From JASLDZ01 sp964235945 (GTDB taxonomy: Bacteria; Pseudomonadota; Alphaproteobacteria; Caulobacterales; Caulobacteraceae), in contig CAXSDV010000006.1 of the NCBI GenBank assembly GCA_964235945.1, positions 27,872 through 91,871 on the forward strand: a stretch of DNA of 64,000 bases, written 5' to 3'. Shown piece after piece: positions 1-8,840 of this stretch (positions within the stretch are counted from its first letter, which is position 1; every line of letters starts with the position of its first letter). The position numbers and the translations under genes were made by a program. Under the pieces are notes generated by a model. That model was given only the letters and a program-made list of their open reading frames with translations. It did not search any database and was not told the origin of the DNA.

Positions 1-378
1 CTTCTTCCAGAAGGGCGCGCGGCTCTTGAGGTAGTCCATCAGGTAGTCCGCCCCCTCGAAGGCGGCGCGGCGGTGGCGGCCGGCGGCGGCGACGAACACC
101 ACCGCCTCGCCCGGGGCGATCCGGCCGGTGCGATGGCGCACCAGCGCGTCCACCAGGTCGAAGCGCGCGCAGGCGGCGTCCACCTCCGCGACGATGGCGG
201 CCTCGGTGAAGCCCGGATAGCTCTCCAGTTCCAGCGCCTCCACCCCGTCGTCGCGGCGGCACAGGCCCGTGAAGCTGACCACGCCCCCCGCATCCTCGCG
301 CCCGGCGACGAAGGCGGCCAGGAGCGCGCCCGGCGCGAAGGGCTCGGCCGACACCTCCACCGCGCGGGGCGTGCTCAC
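1..378 (-). CDS. moaE: Molybdopterin synthase catalytic subunit MoaE (partial, C-terminus off the left edge)
   Basis: Large subunit of molybdopterin synthase, which with MoaD inserts two sulfurs into cyclic pyranopterin monophosphate in the cytoplasm. The 126 visible residues carry the family pattern: FTGLCR near residue 32, the LELESYPG strand, the HRTGRIAPGE segment and the C-terminal FEGADYLMDYLKSRAPFWKK. The lysines of this last stretch belong to the active site. The family is about 150 residues long, so only the extreme C-terminus is missing. The start is a GTG that overlaps the moaD stop in a GTGA arrangement, implying translational coupling in a moaA-moaD-moaE operon. Confidence 0.95.
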   Translation of the reverse strand, partial: MSTPRAVEVSAEPFAPGALLAAFVAGREDAGGVVSFTGLCRRDDGVEALELESYPGFTEAAIVAEVDAACARFDLVDALVRHRTGRIAPGEAVVFVAAAGRHRRAAFEGADYLMDYLKSRAPFWKK

Positions 379-614
379 CCGCCGCTCATGGGCGGGAGAA
401 AGGCGACCTCGGCCCCGGGGGGCAGCGCCACGTCCGCGCGCGCCAGCGCCCGGTCCACCGCCGCCTGCACGCCGGGGCCGGACAGCGCCTCGCCCAGCGC
501 CGGGTCGGCGGCGGCGAGGGCGGCGCGCACGGCGGACAAGCGCCCGCCCTCCACCTCCCGCTCGCGCCAGCCGGCGAGGTCGGCCAGCCGGCCGAACAGG
601 AGCACCCGCGCCAA
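375..614 (-). CDS. moaD: Molybdopterin synthase sulfur carrier subunit MoaD
   Basis: Ubiquitin-fold sulfur carrier of 79 residues. The C-terminus is PPMSGG, and the terminal Gly-Gly becomes a thiocarboxylate that donates sulfur to MoaE. The N-terminal strand VLLFGRLADLAG and the central PGAEVAFLPP fit the family. The predicted start is a TTG three bases after the moaA stop; a GTG three codons later (603-605) is an alternative. The gene sits between moaA and moaE and overlaps moaE by four bases, so it is almost certainly co-translated with its partner subunit. Confidence 0.93.
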   Translation of the reverse strand: MARVLLFGRLADLAGWREREVEGGRLSAVRAALAAADPALGEALSGPGVQAAVDRALARADVALPPGAEVAFLPPMSGG

Positions 615-617
615 GCC

Positions 618-1697
618 TCAGCCCCCGGTCGTCGACATGTGCCGCGCGGGGCCGCCCGCCGCCTCGCCCCGGCGACGGATCGCGAAGTCGTGGCCGCGCG
701 GCTTGGCGAGCAGGCCCGCCCGGACGGCGGCGGCCAGGTCCGCGTCGCCGCCCCCGCCGCGCAGCACCGCGCGCAGGTCGGTGGCGTCGTCCTGGCCCAG
801 GCAGGTGTGCAGGGTGCCCGTGCAGGTCAGGCGCACCCGGTTGCAGGTGTCGCAGAAGTCGTGGCTGAGCGGGGTGATGAAGCCCAGCGTGCCGCCCGTC
901 TCCTCCACGCGGAAGTAGCGCGCCGGGCCGCCGGTGGAGGTGGCGAGCGGCGTCAGCGTCCACACCGCGGCGAGGTCGCGGCGCACGTCGGCCAAGCTGA
1001 CGAACTGGTCGGTGCGGTCGGCGTCGACCTCGCCCATGGGCATGGCCTCGATCAGGGTGAGGTCGCACCCGCGCCCGTGCGCCCAGGCCAGGAGCGCCGG
1101 CAGTTCGGCGCGGTTGTCGTGCGCCAAGGCCACGGCGTTCAGCTTGACCTTGAGCCCCGCGGCCTGCGCCGCGTCCAGCCCCGCCAGCACCCGCTGAAGG
1201 TCGCCGCCGCGGGTGGTGGCGCGGAACCGCTCCGGGTCCAGCGTGTCGAGGCTGACGTTGACGCGGCGCACCCCCGCGCGCGCCAGGGGCTGCGCGAACT
1301 CGGCGAGGCGGGTGCCGTTGGTGGTCAGGGTCAGCTCGTCCAACGCGCCGGAGCGCAGGTGACGCCCGAGGCTCTCCACCAGCTCCATCACGCCGCGCCG
1401 CACCAGGGGCTCGCCGCCGGTGAGCCGCAGCTTTCTCGCGCCCAAGCCCACGAACAGGGTGCACACCCGGTCCATCTCCTCCAGGGAGAGCACCTCGGCC
1501 CGGGGCAGGAAGCGCATGCGCTCGGGCATGCAGTAGGTGCAGCGCAGGTCGCAGCGGTCGGTCACGGAAGCGCGCAGGTAACGCACCACGCGCCCCAGCC
1601 CGTCCGCCAGGGGCGCGGGCGCGGGCCTCGACGCCGGCGCGGCCACGGGCGACGCGGCGAGGCTGGCGGGGGCGTAGGGGGCGTCGTAAGGGCTCAT
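618..1697 (-). CDS. moaA: GTP 3',8-cyclase MoaA (radical SAM)
   Basis: Radical SAM enzyme that rearranges GTP in the first step of molybdenum cofactor synthesis. The 359 residues hold both Fe-S cluster motifs. The N-terminal SAM cluster is C49-x3-C53-x2-C56 (in CDLRCTYC). The C-terminal GTP-binding cluster is C282-x2-C285-x13-C299. The protein ends in the Gly-Gly tail typical of MoaA. The ATG at 1697 gives a 35-residue Ala/Pro-rich N-terminal extension before the conserved RVVRYLRASVTDRC. No in-frame start lies closer to that core, so the extension is probably real. First gene of moaA-moaD-moaE, divergent from the siroheme synthase gene. Confidence 0.96.
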   Translation of the reverse strand: MSPYDAPYAPASLAASPVAAPASRPAPAPLADGLGRVVRYLRASVTDRCDLRCTYCMPERMRFLPRAEVLSLEEMDRVCTLFVGLGARKLRLTGGEPLVRRGVMELVESLGRHLRSGALDELTLTTNGTRLAEFAQPLARAGVRRVNVSLDTLDPERFRATTRGGDLQRVLAGLDAAQAAGLKVKLNAVALAHDNRAELPALLAWAHGRGCDLTLIEAMPMGEVDADRTDQFVSLADVRRDLAAVWTLTPLATSTGGPARYFRVEETGGTLGFITPLSHDFCDTCNRVRLTCTGTLHTCLGQDDATDLRAVLRGGGGDADLAAAVRAGLLAKPRGHDFAIRRRGEAAGGPARHMSTTGG

Positions 1698-1796
1698 GCA
1701 GTCCTGTCCAGCGTCAACATATAGGCGTCGGTTCCCGTGAGCACGCCCTCTCTTCCCGCCGATCCGGCCCGCCGCGCGCCCGCGGCCGGCTGAGCC

Positions 1797-2729
1797 GTGG
1801 ACGCCTTTCCCGCTTTCGTGGCCCTGGCCGGCGCGCGCGTGGTGGTCGCGGGCGAGGGTCCGGCCGCCGACGCCAAGGCGCGCCTGTTCGACGGCTCGCC
1901 CGCCGTGCTCGTGCGCCTGGCGGGCCCCGAGGCGGTGGACGAGGCGGCGTGCGCGGGCGCGCGGCTGGTGTTCGTCGCGTCCGACGACGAGGCGGCCGCC
2001 CGGGCCGCCGCGACCCGTGCGCGCGCCGCCGGGGCCTGGGTCAACGTGGTGGACCGCCCGGCGCTCAGCGACTTCGCCACCCCCTCCATCGTCGACCGGG
2101 GAACGGTGACGGGGGCCGTCGGCACGGTGGGGGCCGCGCCGGTGCTGGCGGTGCGGCTGCGGCAGGAGCTGGAGACGCGCTGGCCCGAGCGGCTGGGGGA
2201 GGTCGCGCGCCTGCTCCAGGCCATGCGCGGTGAGGCGCGCGCGACGCTGGACGGCATGGACGCGCGGCGGCGCTACTTCACCCGGCTGCTGGACGGGCCG
2301 GCCGCCGCCCTGGCGCTGGCGGGCGACCGGGAGGGGGCGCTCCTCGCCGCGCGCAAGGCATTGGCGGCGGAGGGCGCCCCGGTCGGGCGGGCGGCGTTGA
2401 TCGCGCTCCCGCCCGCGCCGGACCTGTTGACGCTGCGCGCCGCGCGCCGGTTGGGCGCCGCCGACCGGGTGTTCGCCGACGCCGGCGTGGACGCGGCGCT
2501 CCTGGCGCTGGCGCGTCGCGACGCGCCGCGCGAGCCGGTGGACGTGGAGGCGGTGCGGACGCGGGTGGCCGAAGGTGAGAACGTCGCGGTGCTGGCGCGG
2601 ACCGGGGAGGCGCTGGCGGCGGCCCTGGCGGCGGGCGGCGTGGCGGTGGAGCGGGTGTGGGAAGGTCCGTCCCGGACTGATGACGGCTCCGCCCCTCAGG
2701 GGGCGCCGCCCGGGGACACGCCTCGCTAG
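1797..2729 (+). CDS. Siroheme synthase: precorrin-2 dehydrogenase/ferrochelatase with a decayed methyltransferase tail
   Basis: CysG-like protein of 310 residues starting at GTG. Residues 1-110 form the NAD-binding fold of precorrin-2 dehydrogenase (GARVVVAGEGPAADAKARL near residue 12, then FVASDDEAA and WVNVVDRPALSDFATPSIVDRG). Residues 110-205 match the dimerisation and ferrochelatase part. In full CysG a methyltransferase (SUMT) of about 250 residues follows. Here only about 90 remain, and the glycine-rich SAM loop that begins that domain is replaced by ALPPAPDLLTLRAARRLGAA. The methyltransferase is therefore predicted inactive and a separate CobA would be needed. It runs convergently into the acetyltransferase gene with overlapping stop codons. 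Confidence 0.88.
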   Translation: MDAFPAFVALAGARVVVAGEGPAADAKARLFDGSPAVLVRLAGPEAVDEAACAGARLVFVASDDEAAARAAATRARAAGAWVNVVDRPALSDFATPSIVDRGTVTGAVGTVGAAPVLAVRLRQELETRWPERLGEVARLLQAMRGEARATLDGMDARRRYFTRLLDGPAAALALAGDREGALLAARKALAAEGAPVGRAALIALPPAPDLLTLRAARRLGAADRVFADAGVDAALLALARRDAPREPVDVEAVRTRVAEGENVAVLARTGEALAAALAAGGVAVERVWEGPSRTDDGSAPQGAPPGDTPR

Positions 2730-3277
2730 ACGACCTCGCCGGCCTCCCACTGCGCCCGCGCCAGCGCATGGACGACGTGGCGCTCCAGCCGATGCCCCTT
2801 CGCCAGGGCGGGATGATCGAAGTCCAGGTCGGGCCGCCGGTGCAGCCCGATGCGGGTCATCACCGCCCGGGAGCGAAGATTGGGAGTTGCGGTGAAGCTG
2901 ACCACACGCTCCGCCCCGCGCGCGAAGGCGTCGGCCAGCGCGGCGCGGGCGGCTTCGCCGGCGTAGCCGACGCCCCAGGCATGGCGGGCCAGCCGCCAGC
3001 CGATCTCCGGTGCGGCGCCGAAAGGCAGGTCGGCCGGGCTGGGCTTCACGCCCACGAACCCCAGGAAGGCGCCGTCCGTTCGCCGCTCCAGCGCCATGAA
3101 GCCGCGACCCGTGTCGGCGATGAGGGCGACCTGCCGGCTCATGGCCGCGTCGCTTTCCTCGCGGGTCAGCGACGCGGGGAAGTGCTCCATCACCTCAGGG
3201 TCGGCGTTCAGCGAGGCCCACGGCTCGCGATCCTCCTCGCGCCACTGGCGGAGAAGGAGGCGCTCCGTTTCGATCAC
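2726..3277 (-). CDS. GNAT-family N-acetyltransferase (RimJ/RimL type)
   Basis: Acetyl-CoA-dependent N-acetyltransferase of 183 residues. It opens with IETERLLLRQWREED, the usual beginning of the RimJ/RimL branch (Acetyltransf_3). It continues with EIGWRLARHAWGVGYAGEAARAAL, which holds the CoA-binding Q/RxxGxG/A loop, and FTATPNLRSRAVMTRIGL. The GTG start overlaps the stop of aguB in a GTGA arrangement, making it the third gene of aguA-aguB-GNAT. The substrate cannot be read from sequence. A polyamine or agmatine-pathway amine is an inference from context only; ribosomal-protein or generic amine acetylation is equally possible. Confidence 0.85.
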   Translation of the reverse strand: MIETERLLLRQWREEDREPWASLNADPEVMEHFPASLTREESDAAMSRQVALIADTGRGFMALERRTDGAFLGFVGVKPSPADLPFGAAPEIGWRLARHAWGVGYAGEAARAALADAFARGAERVVSFTATPNLRSRAVMTRIGLHRRPDLDFDHPALAKGHRLERHVVHALARAQWEAGEVV

Positions 3278-4173
3278 AAGGGCGCGCCCTCGAACGTCCG
3301 CCGCGGGCCGAGCGCCTCGTACAGGTCCGTGCGGCGGTCGCGGAAGAAGCCCCAGGCGGCGCGGTGGGTGTGCAGGAAGTCGAGGTCGAAGGTCGACGTC
3401 AGCACCCCCTCCTCCCCCCGCTCGAAGGCCGCCACGAGGTCCCCGCGGTGGTCGGCGATGAAGGAGGAGCCGTAGAAGTCCTGCCCGCCCGCGCCGCCGG
3501 CCTCGTGGCCCGTGCGGTTGGCCGCCGCCACCGGGATCACGTTGGACACCGCGTGCCCCTGCATGGCGCGGCGCCACGGGTCGCGGGTGTCGAGGCTCGA
3601 GTCGTGGGGCTCGGAGCCGATGGCGGTGGGGTAGAGCAAGACCTCCGCCCCGGCCGCCGTCATGGCGCGCGCGGCTTCGGGGAACCACTGGTCCCAGCAT
3701 ATGCCCACGCCGATGCGGCCGTGGCGCGTGTTCCACACCTTGAAGCCCGTATCGCCCGGCCGGAAGTAGTACTTCTCCTGGTAGCCCGGCCCGTCGGGAA
3801 TGTGGCTCTTGCGGTAAACGCCGAGCAGGCTTCCGTCCGCGTCGGCCATCACCAGGCTGTTGTAGTAGTGCGGCCCTTCGCGCTCGTAGATCGAGATGGG
3901 GATCGCCACGCCCAGTTCCGCCGCCAGCGGGGCCAGCGCGGTGACGCAGGGGTGCTCGCGCCAGGGGTGGGCGGTGGCGAACCAGCGCTCCTCCTGGGTC
4001 ACGCAGAAGTACGGCCCCTGGAACAGTTCGGAGGGCAGGATCACCTGGGCGCCCCGCGCCGCCGCCTCGCGCACGAAGCCCGCGGTCTTGGCGATGTTGG
4101 CCGCCATGTCCGTCCCGTAGGAGGTCTGGACGACGCCCAAGGTCAGGGTGCGGGGTGTGGGGGCGCGGGCCAT
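3274..4173 (-). CDS. aguB: N-carbamoylputrescine amidase
   Basis: Nitrilase-superfamily enzyme of 299 residues. It hydrolyses N-carbamoylputrescine, the product of AguA, to putrescine, CO2 and ammonia. The catalytic triad is visible as E49 (LPSELF), K122 (YRKSHIPDG) and C159 (GVGICWDQWFPE). The subgroup-specific stretches GPGYQEKYYFRPGDTGF and IGSEPHD are present. The ATG overlaps the aguA stop (ATGA), so AguA and AguB are translationally coupled. The pair gives the arginine-decarboxylase route to putrescine; no arginine decarboxylase gene is in the window. Confidence 0.96.
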   Translation of the reverse strand: MARAPTPRTLTLGVVQTSYGTDMAANIAKTAGFVREAAARGAQVILPSELFQGPYFCVTQEERWFATAHPWREHPCVTALAPLAAELGVAIPISIYEREGPHYYNSLVMADADGSLLGVYRKSHIPDGPGYQEKYYFRPGDTGFKVWNTRHGRIGVGICWDQWFPEAARAMTAAGAEVLLYPTAIGSEPHDSSLDTRDPWRRAMQGHAVSNVIPVAAANRTGHEAGGAGGQDFYGSSFIADHRGDLVAAFERGEEGVLTSTFDLDFLHTHRAAWGFFRDRRTDLYEALGPRRTFEGAPL

Positions 4174-5180
4174 CAGGCGGGCTCCTGCTGGGTCATGCAG
4201 TGGAACGAGCCGCCGCCGGTGAGCAGCGCGCGCGAGGGCAGGCCCACCGCCCGCCGCTCGGGGAACAGCGAGGCCAGGGCGTCCAGCGCGAGCGCGCTCG
4301 CGCGGTCCTCGTAGACGGGCATGATCACCGCGCCGTCCGCGACCACGAAGTTCATGTGGCTGGCGGGGACCACCTCGCCCGCGTCGTCGACCACCCGGCC
4401 GGGCGAGGGGATGCGCAGCACCTGCAGCGCCACGCCCCGCGCGTCCGTCATGGCGGCCAGCAGGCGCGCGGTGGCGTCGTAGACGGGAGCGTTGGGGTCG
4501 TCGCGGTTGAAGGCCACCGGGCAGGCGACCACGCCCGGGGCCACGAAGCGCGCCAGATTGTCGACGTGGCCGTCCGTGTGGTCGTTGACCAGGCCCTCGC
4601 CCAGCCACAGCACCTTGCGCGCGCCCAGCGCCTGCGCCAGCGCCGCTTCCGCGTCGGCTTGCGTCCAGCCGGGGTTGCGGTTGGGGTTGAGCAGGCACTG
4701 GCGCGTGGTGAGCACCGTGCCGAAGCCGTCATGGTCGACCGCGCCGCCCTCCAGCACGAAGTCGTGGTCGATGCGGGGCGCGCCGGCGGCGGCGGCCAGC
4801 TGCTCGGCCACCGTGTCGTCGCCCTCCAGCACGTACTTGCCGCCCCAGCCGTTGAAGCGGAACGCCGCGGCGCGGAAGCTCTCGCCGCAGGTGTGGAAGA
4901 TCGGGCCCGTGTCGCGCAGCCACACGTCGCCGAACTCGCCGCGCACCAGCTCCACGCCCGCCACGCCTCCCAGCAGCGCGCGGGCGGCGGCCTCGGCCGC
5001 GTCGCCGCCGACGAGCAGGCGCACGCGCTCGCGCCCGGGGCCGGCCAGGGCGCGCGCCAGCCCCGCGCACTCGGCCTGGGCGGGGCCGAGGTGCTCCAGC
5101 CACAGCTCCTCGTGGCTCGGGAACCCCAGCCAGATCGAGCGGTGCGGCGCCCACTCGGCGGGGACGATGGGGCTCGTCAT
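4173..5180 (-). CDS. aguA: Agmatine deiminase
   Basis: Converts agmatine to N-carbamoylputrescine and ammonia. It has 335 residues from the chosen ATG at 5180, which follows a GGAG nine bases upstream; an in-frame start 14 codons earlier (5222) is less likely. The guanidine-modifying fold shows FGDVWLRDTGPIF, FNGWGGKY, EGGAVDHDGFGTVLTT, NDHTDGHVDN (catalytic Asp/His region) and the nucleophile C328 in GGGSFHCMTQQEP. First gene of the aguA-aguB-acetyltransferase operon. Confidence 0.96.
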   Translation of the reverse strand: MTSPIVPAEWAPHRSIWLGFPSHEELWLEHLGPAQAECAGLARALAGPGRERVRLLVGGDAAEAAARALLGGVAGVELVRGEFGDVWLRDTGPIFHTCGESFRAAAFRFNGWGGKYVLEGDDTVAEQLAAAAGAPRIDHDFVLEGGAVDHDGFGTVLTTRQCLLNPNRNPGWTQADAEAALAQALGARKVLWLGEGLVNDHTDGHVDNLARFVAPGVVACPVAFNRDDPNAPVYDATARLLAAMTDARGVALQVLRIPSPGRVVDDAGEVVPASHMNFVVADGAVIMPVYEDRASALALDALASLFPERRAVGLPSRALLTGGGSFHCMTQQEPA

Positions 5181-5314
5181 GCGGCAGGCTCCGGCGTGCG
5201 CGGTCGCGCTAGGTGGAGACACGCCGCCTCCCGGTCAACCGTGCGGGTGGCGGTGACGCAGGAGGAACGACCGCGTACGCAACCGCCCTCCCCCTTCCGC
5301 CGGCCCTCGGCGAC

Positions 5315-8300
5315 TCAGAACTTGTAGCGGAAGCCCACCTTCAGCGCCCAAAGAGAGGTGGGCGTGCCGTTGTTGCTGGCCTGGATGGCGGGAGATTTAC
5401 GACTGAACGACTGGTATTGGTATTTGTTCTGCGCGCCGCCGGCGCAGGAGGAGCCCTGGGTGTTGCAATTGAACGCCTGCACGTCGGCCGCGAAGTAGGG
5501 GAAGCCGTACTGCTCCAGCACACCGTAGCTGGGGTTTATCAGATTGCCGATGTTGAATATGTCGAAATACACCTCGGCCTTGGCGGTCTGGTAGGGAAAG
5601 AAGACCGGGATTTCCTGGCTGATTTCGATGTCGGCGTCCGTCACGGAGCGCGAGTCGAAGGCGTTCCGAGGGGAGATCTCGCCGTTGTACTTGATCAGGC
5701 CCGTGTCCTTGAGGAACTGGTTGAAGCCCGCCACGCCCGCCAGCTTCCGCCCGTCCGCCGCGACGTAGGTCGAGTTGGCGAAACCGGTCGCGTACTGGAC
5801 GCGCGAGTCGCTGGTGGCGGTGACGTTGCCGGTGGAGTCCGCCTTGGGCACGTAGAGGAGTTCGTTGTCGCGGTTGGCCACCGCGCCCGACAGGCCGAAG
5901 GTCGGATCGTTGGCTTGGCCCGACGTGGCCGGCGAGTCGAAGGTGTAGCTGTAGGGCAGGCCCGAGCGCTTGAAGCCGAACAGGTGGATGGAGGTGCGGT
6001 TGTCGCCGAAGATCTTGCGCGAGTAGGCGATGTCGAACTTGAACTGCTGGTCGACGTTGTAGTTGGAGATCGACACGCCGGGATTGTTCGGGTCGGAGAA
6101 GGCCACCTGCGAATAGTTGGACAGGGCCACCGAGCTCGTGCCCGGATTGACCTCTTCCGTGTGGTTGTGGGTGTAGGTGACGTCGACGGAGAGGCCCCAG
6201 TCGAAGGTCTTGCTCAGGCCGATGGCGTAGGTCACGCCCCAGCCGCGATCGGTGGAATCGAGCACCAAGTCGTAGCTGTTGGCGCGCGCCACCCGGCCGC
6301 TGGCCGTGTCCACCGCGAAGCGAGCGAGGTCGTAGACCGGTCGCCCGTCCGGGGCCTGGGTGACCACGCCCTTGGTGTCGAGCAGGTCGCGCCAGTACAC
6401 CGCCTTTCGCGTGTGCTGGTAGAGATAATCGCCGTGCAGAGTCCAGCCGTCGAACGCGTTGTGAGCGAAGCTGTCGCCCGCGAAGGCCGTGTACTTGTTC
6501 ACGAACGGGATTTGAGTGAAGTTGAAGGTCTTCTGGAATCCGGCGGTGAATTTCCACACGGAGGGCGGCTCGAAGCTCGGGCTGAGCGCGTTGGTGATGC
6601 CCGTGCCACGGTTGGCGCTGGCGGTGTTGGCGGTCAGCGCCGAGGGATCGACCGTGAAGCCGTTGACGTTCTTCAGCGCCGCCGGGCAGGAGGCCGCCCC
6701 GGGCGTGGCGCAACTGAACACCGCTTGGCCCAGCAGGTTTCCGGTGTTGGTGTAGTTGTTCGACACCCACACGTTCGGGTTGCCGCCGGAGAACAGGCCC
6801 GCGCCCAGGTAGGCGCTGAAGGTCGGGTCCGGGTGGTAGTTCAGGCCAAGGCGCGGCATGACCACGTTGTCGCCGTCCAGCGTGCCCTGGTTGGTCAGGC
6901 CGTACTGCTGGGCGAAGTAGGTGTTGTTGCGCGGCTTGTCGCTCTGCTCGTAGAGTTCGGCGCGCACGCCCGCCTTCAACGTCAAGTCCGGGCGTAAACG
7001 CCACTCGTCCTGCAGGTAGAAGGTGTTGATCACGTCACCGAAGCTGGCGCCGCCGTCGTTCTTCACATTGTCGAAGGCGTTGGCGTAGGTGAGGCTGGCG
7101 GCGTTGCCGGCGGCCAAGTCGGCGACGGAATTAAATGTGTAGTTGCCGTTCGCGTTTTGCACGAACACGTTGAAGAAGTCGGCCTGCTCGCGCTCGTAGC
7201 CCAGCAGGAAGGTGTGCTGGCCCAGGGTGTAGGTGCCGCGAATGCGCGCCACCTGGTCGCGTTCGTCCAGGGCGTTGGCCTGACGCGAGAGGTTGGGCCC
7301 GAGGAACAGGGTGCTCTGGTTCGTACCCGCGCCGAACTTGACCTGGAAGTAACCGAAATCGTTTCCGGCCAGCGAGTTGGACACGTTGACCGTGTCGCGC
7401 CGCGAGTAGCTGACCTCCGTGTGCAGGTCGGGCGTCCAGTCGGAGTAGAGGATTCCGGTGTAGGTGCGCACGCTCTGGTCGAAGCTGTACCAGTCCGACA
7501 GGAAGGACAGGTTGCGCAGGGTGGTCGACTGGTCGTTGGTCAGCACGGTGCTGCCGACCTCGTCCTGGACTGAGAACACGAGGCGGTGTTGGTTGTTGAT
7601 GCGCCAGGTCAGCTTGCCGAAGAATTTCTGGTCGTCGATCGGCAGCGGCCCGGTGATGGTTGTACCGAGCGGATCGAATCCGTAGCGGTTCTTGACGATG
7701 TTGGCGACGTTGGCCACGTCGGCGCTGGTGATGCCCGACACTTTGTTGACCGCGTTCGAGTCCGACGTGCCGTACGAGTTGTTGGCTTGGCTCTCGTACT
7801 TCTCGTAATCGAACACGAAGAACAGCTTGTCGGGCACGATCGGGCCGGACAGGTTCAGGCCGTAGTTCTTTTCTTTGAAGTTGAAATTGACGGTCTGGTT
7901 CTGCACGAGCTGGCCGGCGGCGTTGCGCCCCGGCAGACGCTGGCCGGAGCCGAGGTTGCTGGAATCGTACTCGTAGAAGCCGCCGCCGTGGAACTCATTG
8001 CCGCCGCTCTTGGTCGCGACGTTCAATATACCGCCGGTGAACGAGCCGTACTGCACGTCCATGGGCGCGATCTCGACGTTGAACGACTGCACGATGTCGA
8101 TCGAGAAGGGGGAGCGCTGGCCGGGGTAGCCGTTGCCGTTCAGGCCGAAGTCGTCGGACACCTTGGCCCCGTCGACGTAGACCGTATTGGAGCGGTTGCT
8201 GTTGCCGGCGATGATCAACGCGTTGGAGTTGGTGGGGTCGACCGTGACGAAAGGATTGACCCGGGCGATGTCCTTCAGGTCGCGGTTGAAGGAGGGGCGC

Positions 8301-8752
8301 GTCTGGATGTCGGTGGCGCTGAACGTGGAGCGCGGGCCGGTCTGCAGCGTGTTGATCGCCGAATTGATGCGGCTGGCGCGCACCACCACGGTCTGGGCGC
8401 CCGCCTCGTCCAGCGCCAGGTTCACCTCGTAGGGCGAGCCCAGCGGGATCTGCACGCCGTCCAGCGACTTGGCCGTGTGCGCCCCGCCGTCGGCGGCGAC
8501 GATGGTGTAAGGGCCGCCGGGCTCCAGCCCGCGCAGGTTGAACTCGCCGGACTTGTCGGTGGTGACGGTGCGCACCGTGTTGGTGGGGCTGAAGGTGACC
8601 GTGACCTGCACGCCCGGCAGGGCGTGGCCCGCCGCGTCCGTGACCGCGCCGTTCACGCCGCCGGTGGTCTCCTGGGCGTGGGCTCCGCCCGCCAGGGCGG
8701 CGGCCAACGCCGTCATGGCCGCGCCCGCGGCCAAGCGCTTGATGGTACGCAT
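5315..8752 (-). CDS. Oar-like TonB-dependent receptor with N-terminal carboxypeptidase-regulatory domain
   Basis: Outer-membrane receptor of 1145 residues. Signal peptide 1-26 ends in GGAHA. Residues about 30-115 form a carboxypeptidase-regulatory-like beta domain (GGVNGAVTDAAGHALPGVQVTV). A plug follows at about 125-260 (TRPSFNRDLKDIARVNPFV, SPFSIDIVQSFNVEIAPMDVQYG, GGILNVATKSGGNEFHGG). A long barrel ends in GFRYKF with terminal Phe. Start ATG 8752 has AGGGGA upstream. No TonB-dependent transporter partner is adjacent. The ligand is unknown. A three-repeat candidate PhoB box about 90 bases upstream and an acid phosphatase gene nearby suggest induction in phosphate limitation, which is an inference. 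Confidence 0.9.
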   Translation of the reverse strand: MRTIKRLAAGAAMTALAAALAGGAHAQETTGGVNGAVTDAAGHALPGVQVTVTFSPTNTVRTVTTDKSGEFNLRGLEPGGPYTIVAADGGAHTAKSLDGVQIPLGSPYEVNLALDEAGAQTVVVRASRINSAINTLQTGPRSTFSATDIQTRPSFNRDLKDIARVNPFVTVDPTNSNALIIAGNSNRSNTVYVDGAKVSDDFGLNGNGYPGQRSPFSIDIVQSFNVEIAPMDVQYGSFTGGILNVATKSGGNEFHGGGFYEYDSSNLGSGQRLPGRNAAGQLVQNQTVNFNFKEKNYGLNLSGPIVPDKLFFVFDYEKYESQANNSYGTSDSNAVNKVSGITSADVANVANIVKNRYGFDPLGTTITGPLPIDDQKFFGKLTWRINNQHRLVFSVQDEVGSTVLTNDQSTTLRNLSFLSDWYSFDQSVRTYTGILYSDWTPDLHTEVSYSRRDTVNVSNSLAGNDFGYFQVKFGAGTNQSTLFLGPNLSRQANALDERDQVARIRGTYTLGQHTFLLGYEREQADFFNVFVQNANGNYTFNSVADLAAGNAASLTYANAFDNVKNDGGASFGDVINTFYLQDEWRLRPDLTLKAGVRAELYEQSDKPRNNTYFAQQYGLTNQGTLDGDNVVMPRLGLNYHPDPTFSAYLGAGLFSGGNPNVWVSNNYTNTGNLLGQAVFSCATPGAASCPAALKNVNGFTVDPSALTANTASANRGTGITNALSPSFEPPSVWKFTAGFQKTFNFTQIPFVNKYTAFAGDSFAHNAFDGWTLHGDYLYQHTRKAVYWRDLLDTKGVVTQAPDGRPVYDLARFAVDTASGRVARANSYDLVLDSTDRGWGVTYAIGLSKTFDWGLSVDVTYTHNHTEEVNPGTSSVALSNYSQVAFSDPNNPGVSISNYNVDQQFKFDIAYSRKIFGDNRTSIHLFGFKRSGLPYSYTFDSPATSGQANDPTFGLSGAVANRDNELLYVPKADSTGNVTATSDSRVQYATGFANSTYVAADGRKLAGVAGFNQFLKDTGLIKYNGEISPRNAFDSRSVTDADIEISQEIPVFFPYQTAKAEVYFDIFNIGNLINPSYGVLEQYGFPYFAADVQAFNCNTQGSSCAGGAQNKYQYQSFSRKSPAIQASNNGTPTSLWALKVGFRYKF

Positions 8753-8840
8753 GTCACTGTCCCCTGCACGCGCACCCGTCCGCAACCGGGCGGCGCGGGG
8801 CGTCTCGGCCCCGCGCTTAGGGCGCGATTTGCAACGGGTC

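Noticed and set aside
618..2750. Very long minus-strand reading frame continuing upstream of moaA
   Set aside because: Only the part from the ATG at 1697 is MoaA. The upstream portion is antisense to the siroheme synthase gene, has low-complexity Arg/Gly/Pro content and no family resemblance.
5213..6997. 594-residue plus-strand reading frame opposite the Oar-like receptor
   Set aside because: Val/Gly/Arg-rich shadow of the receptor in the antisense frame, without domain or ribosome site. The receptor itself is unmistakable.
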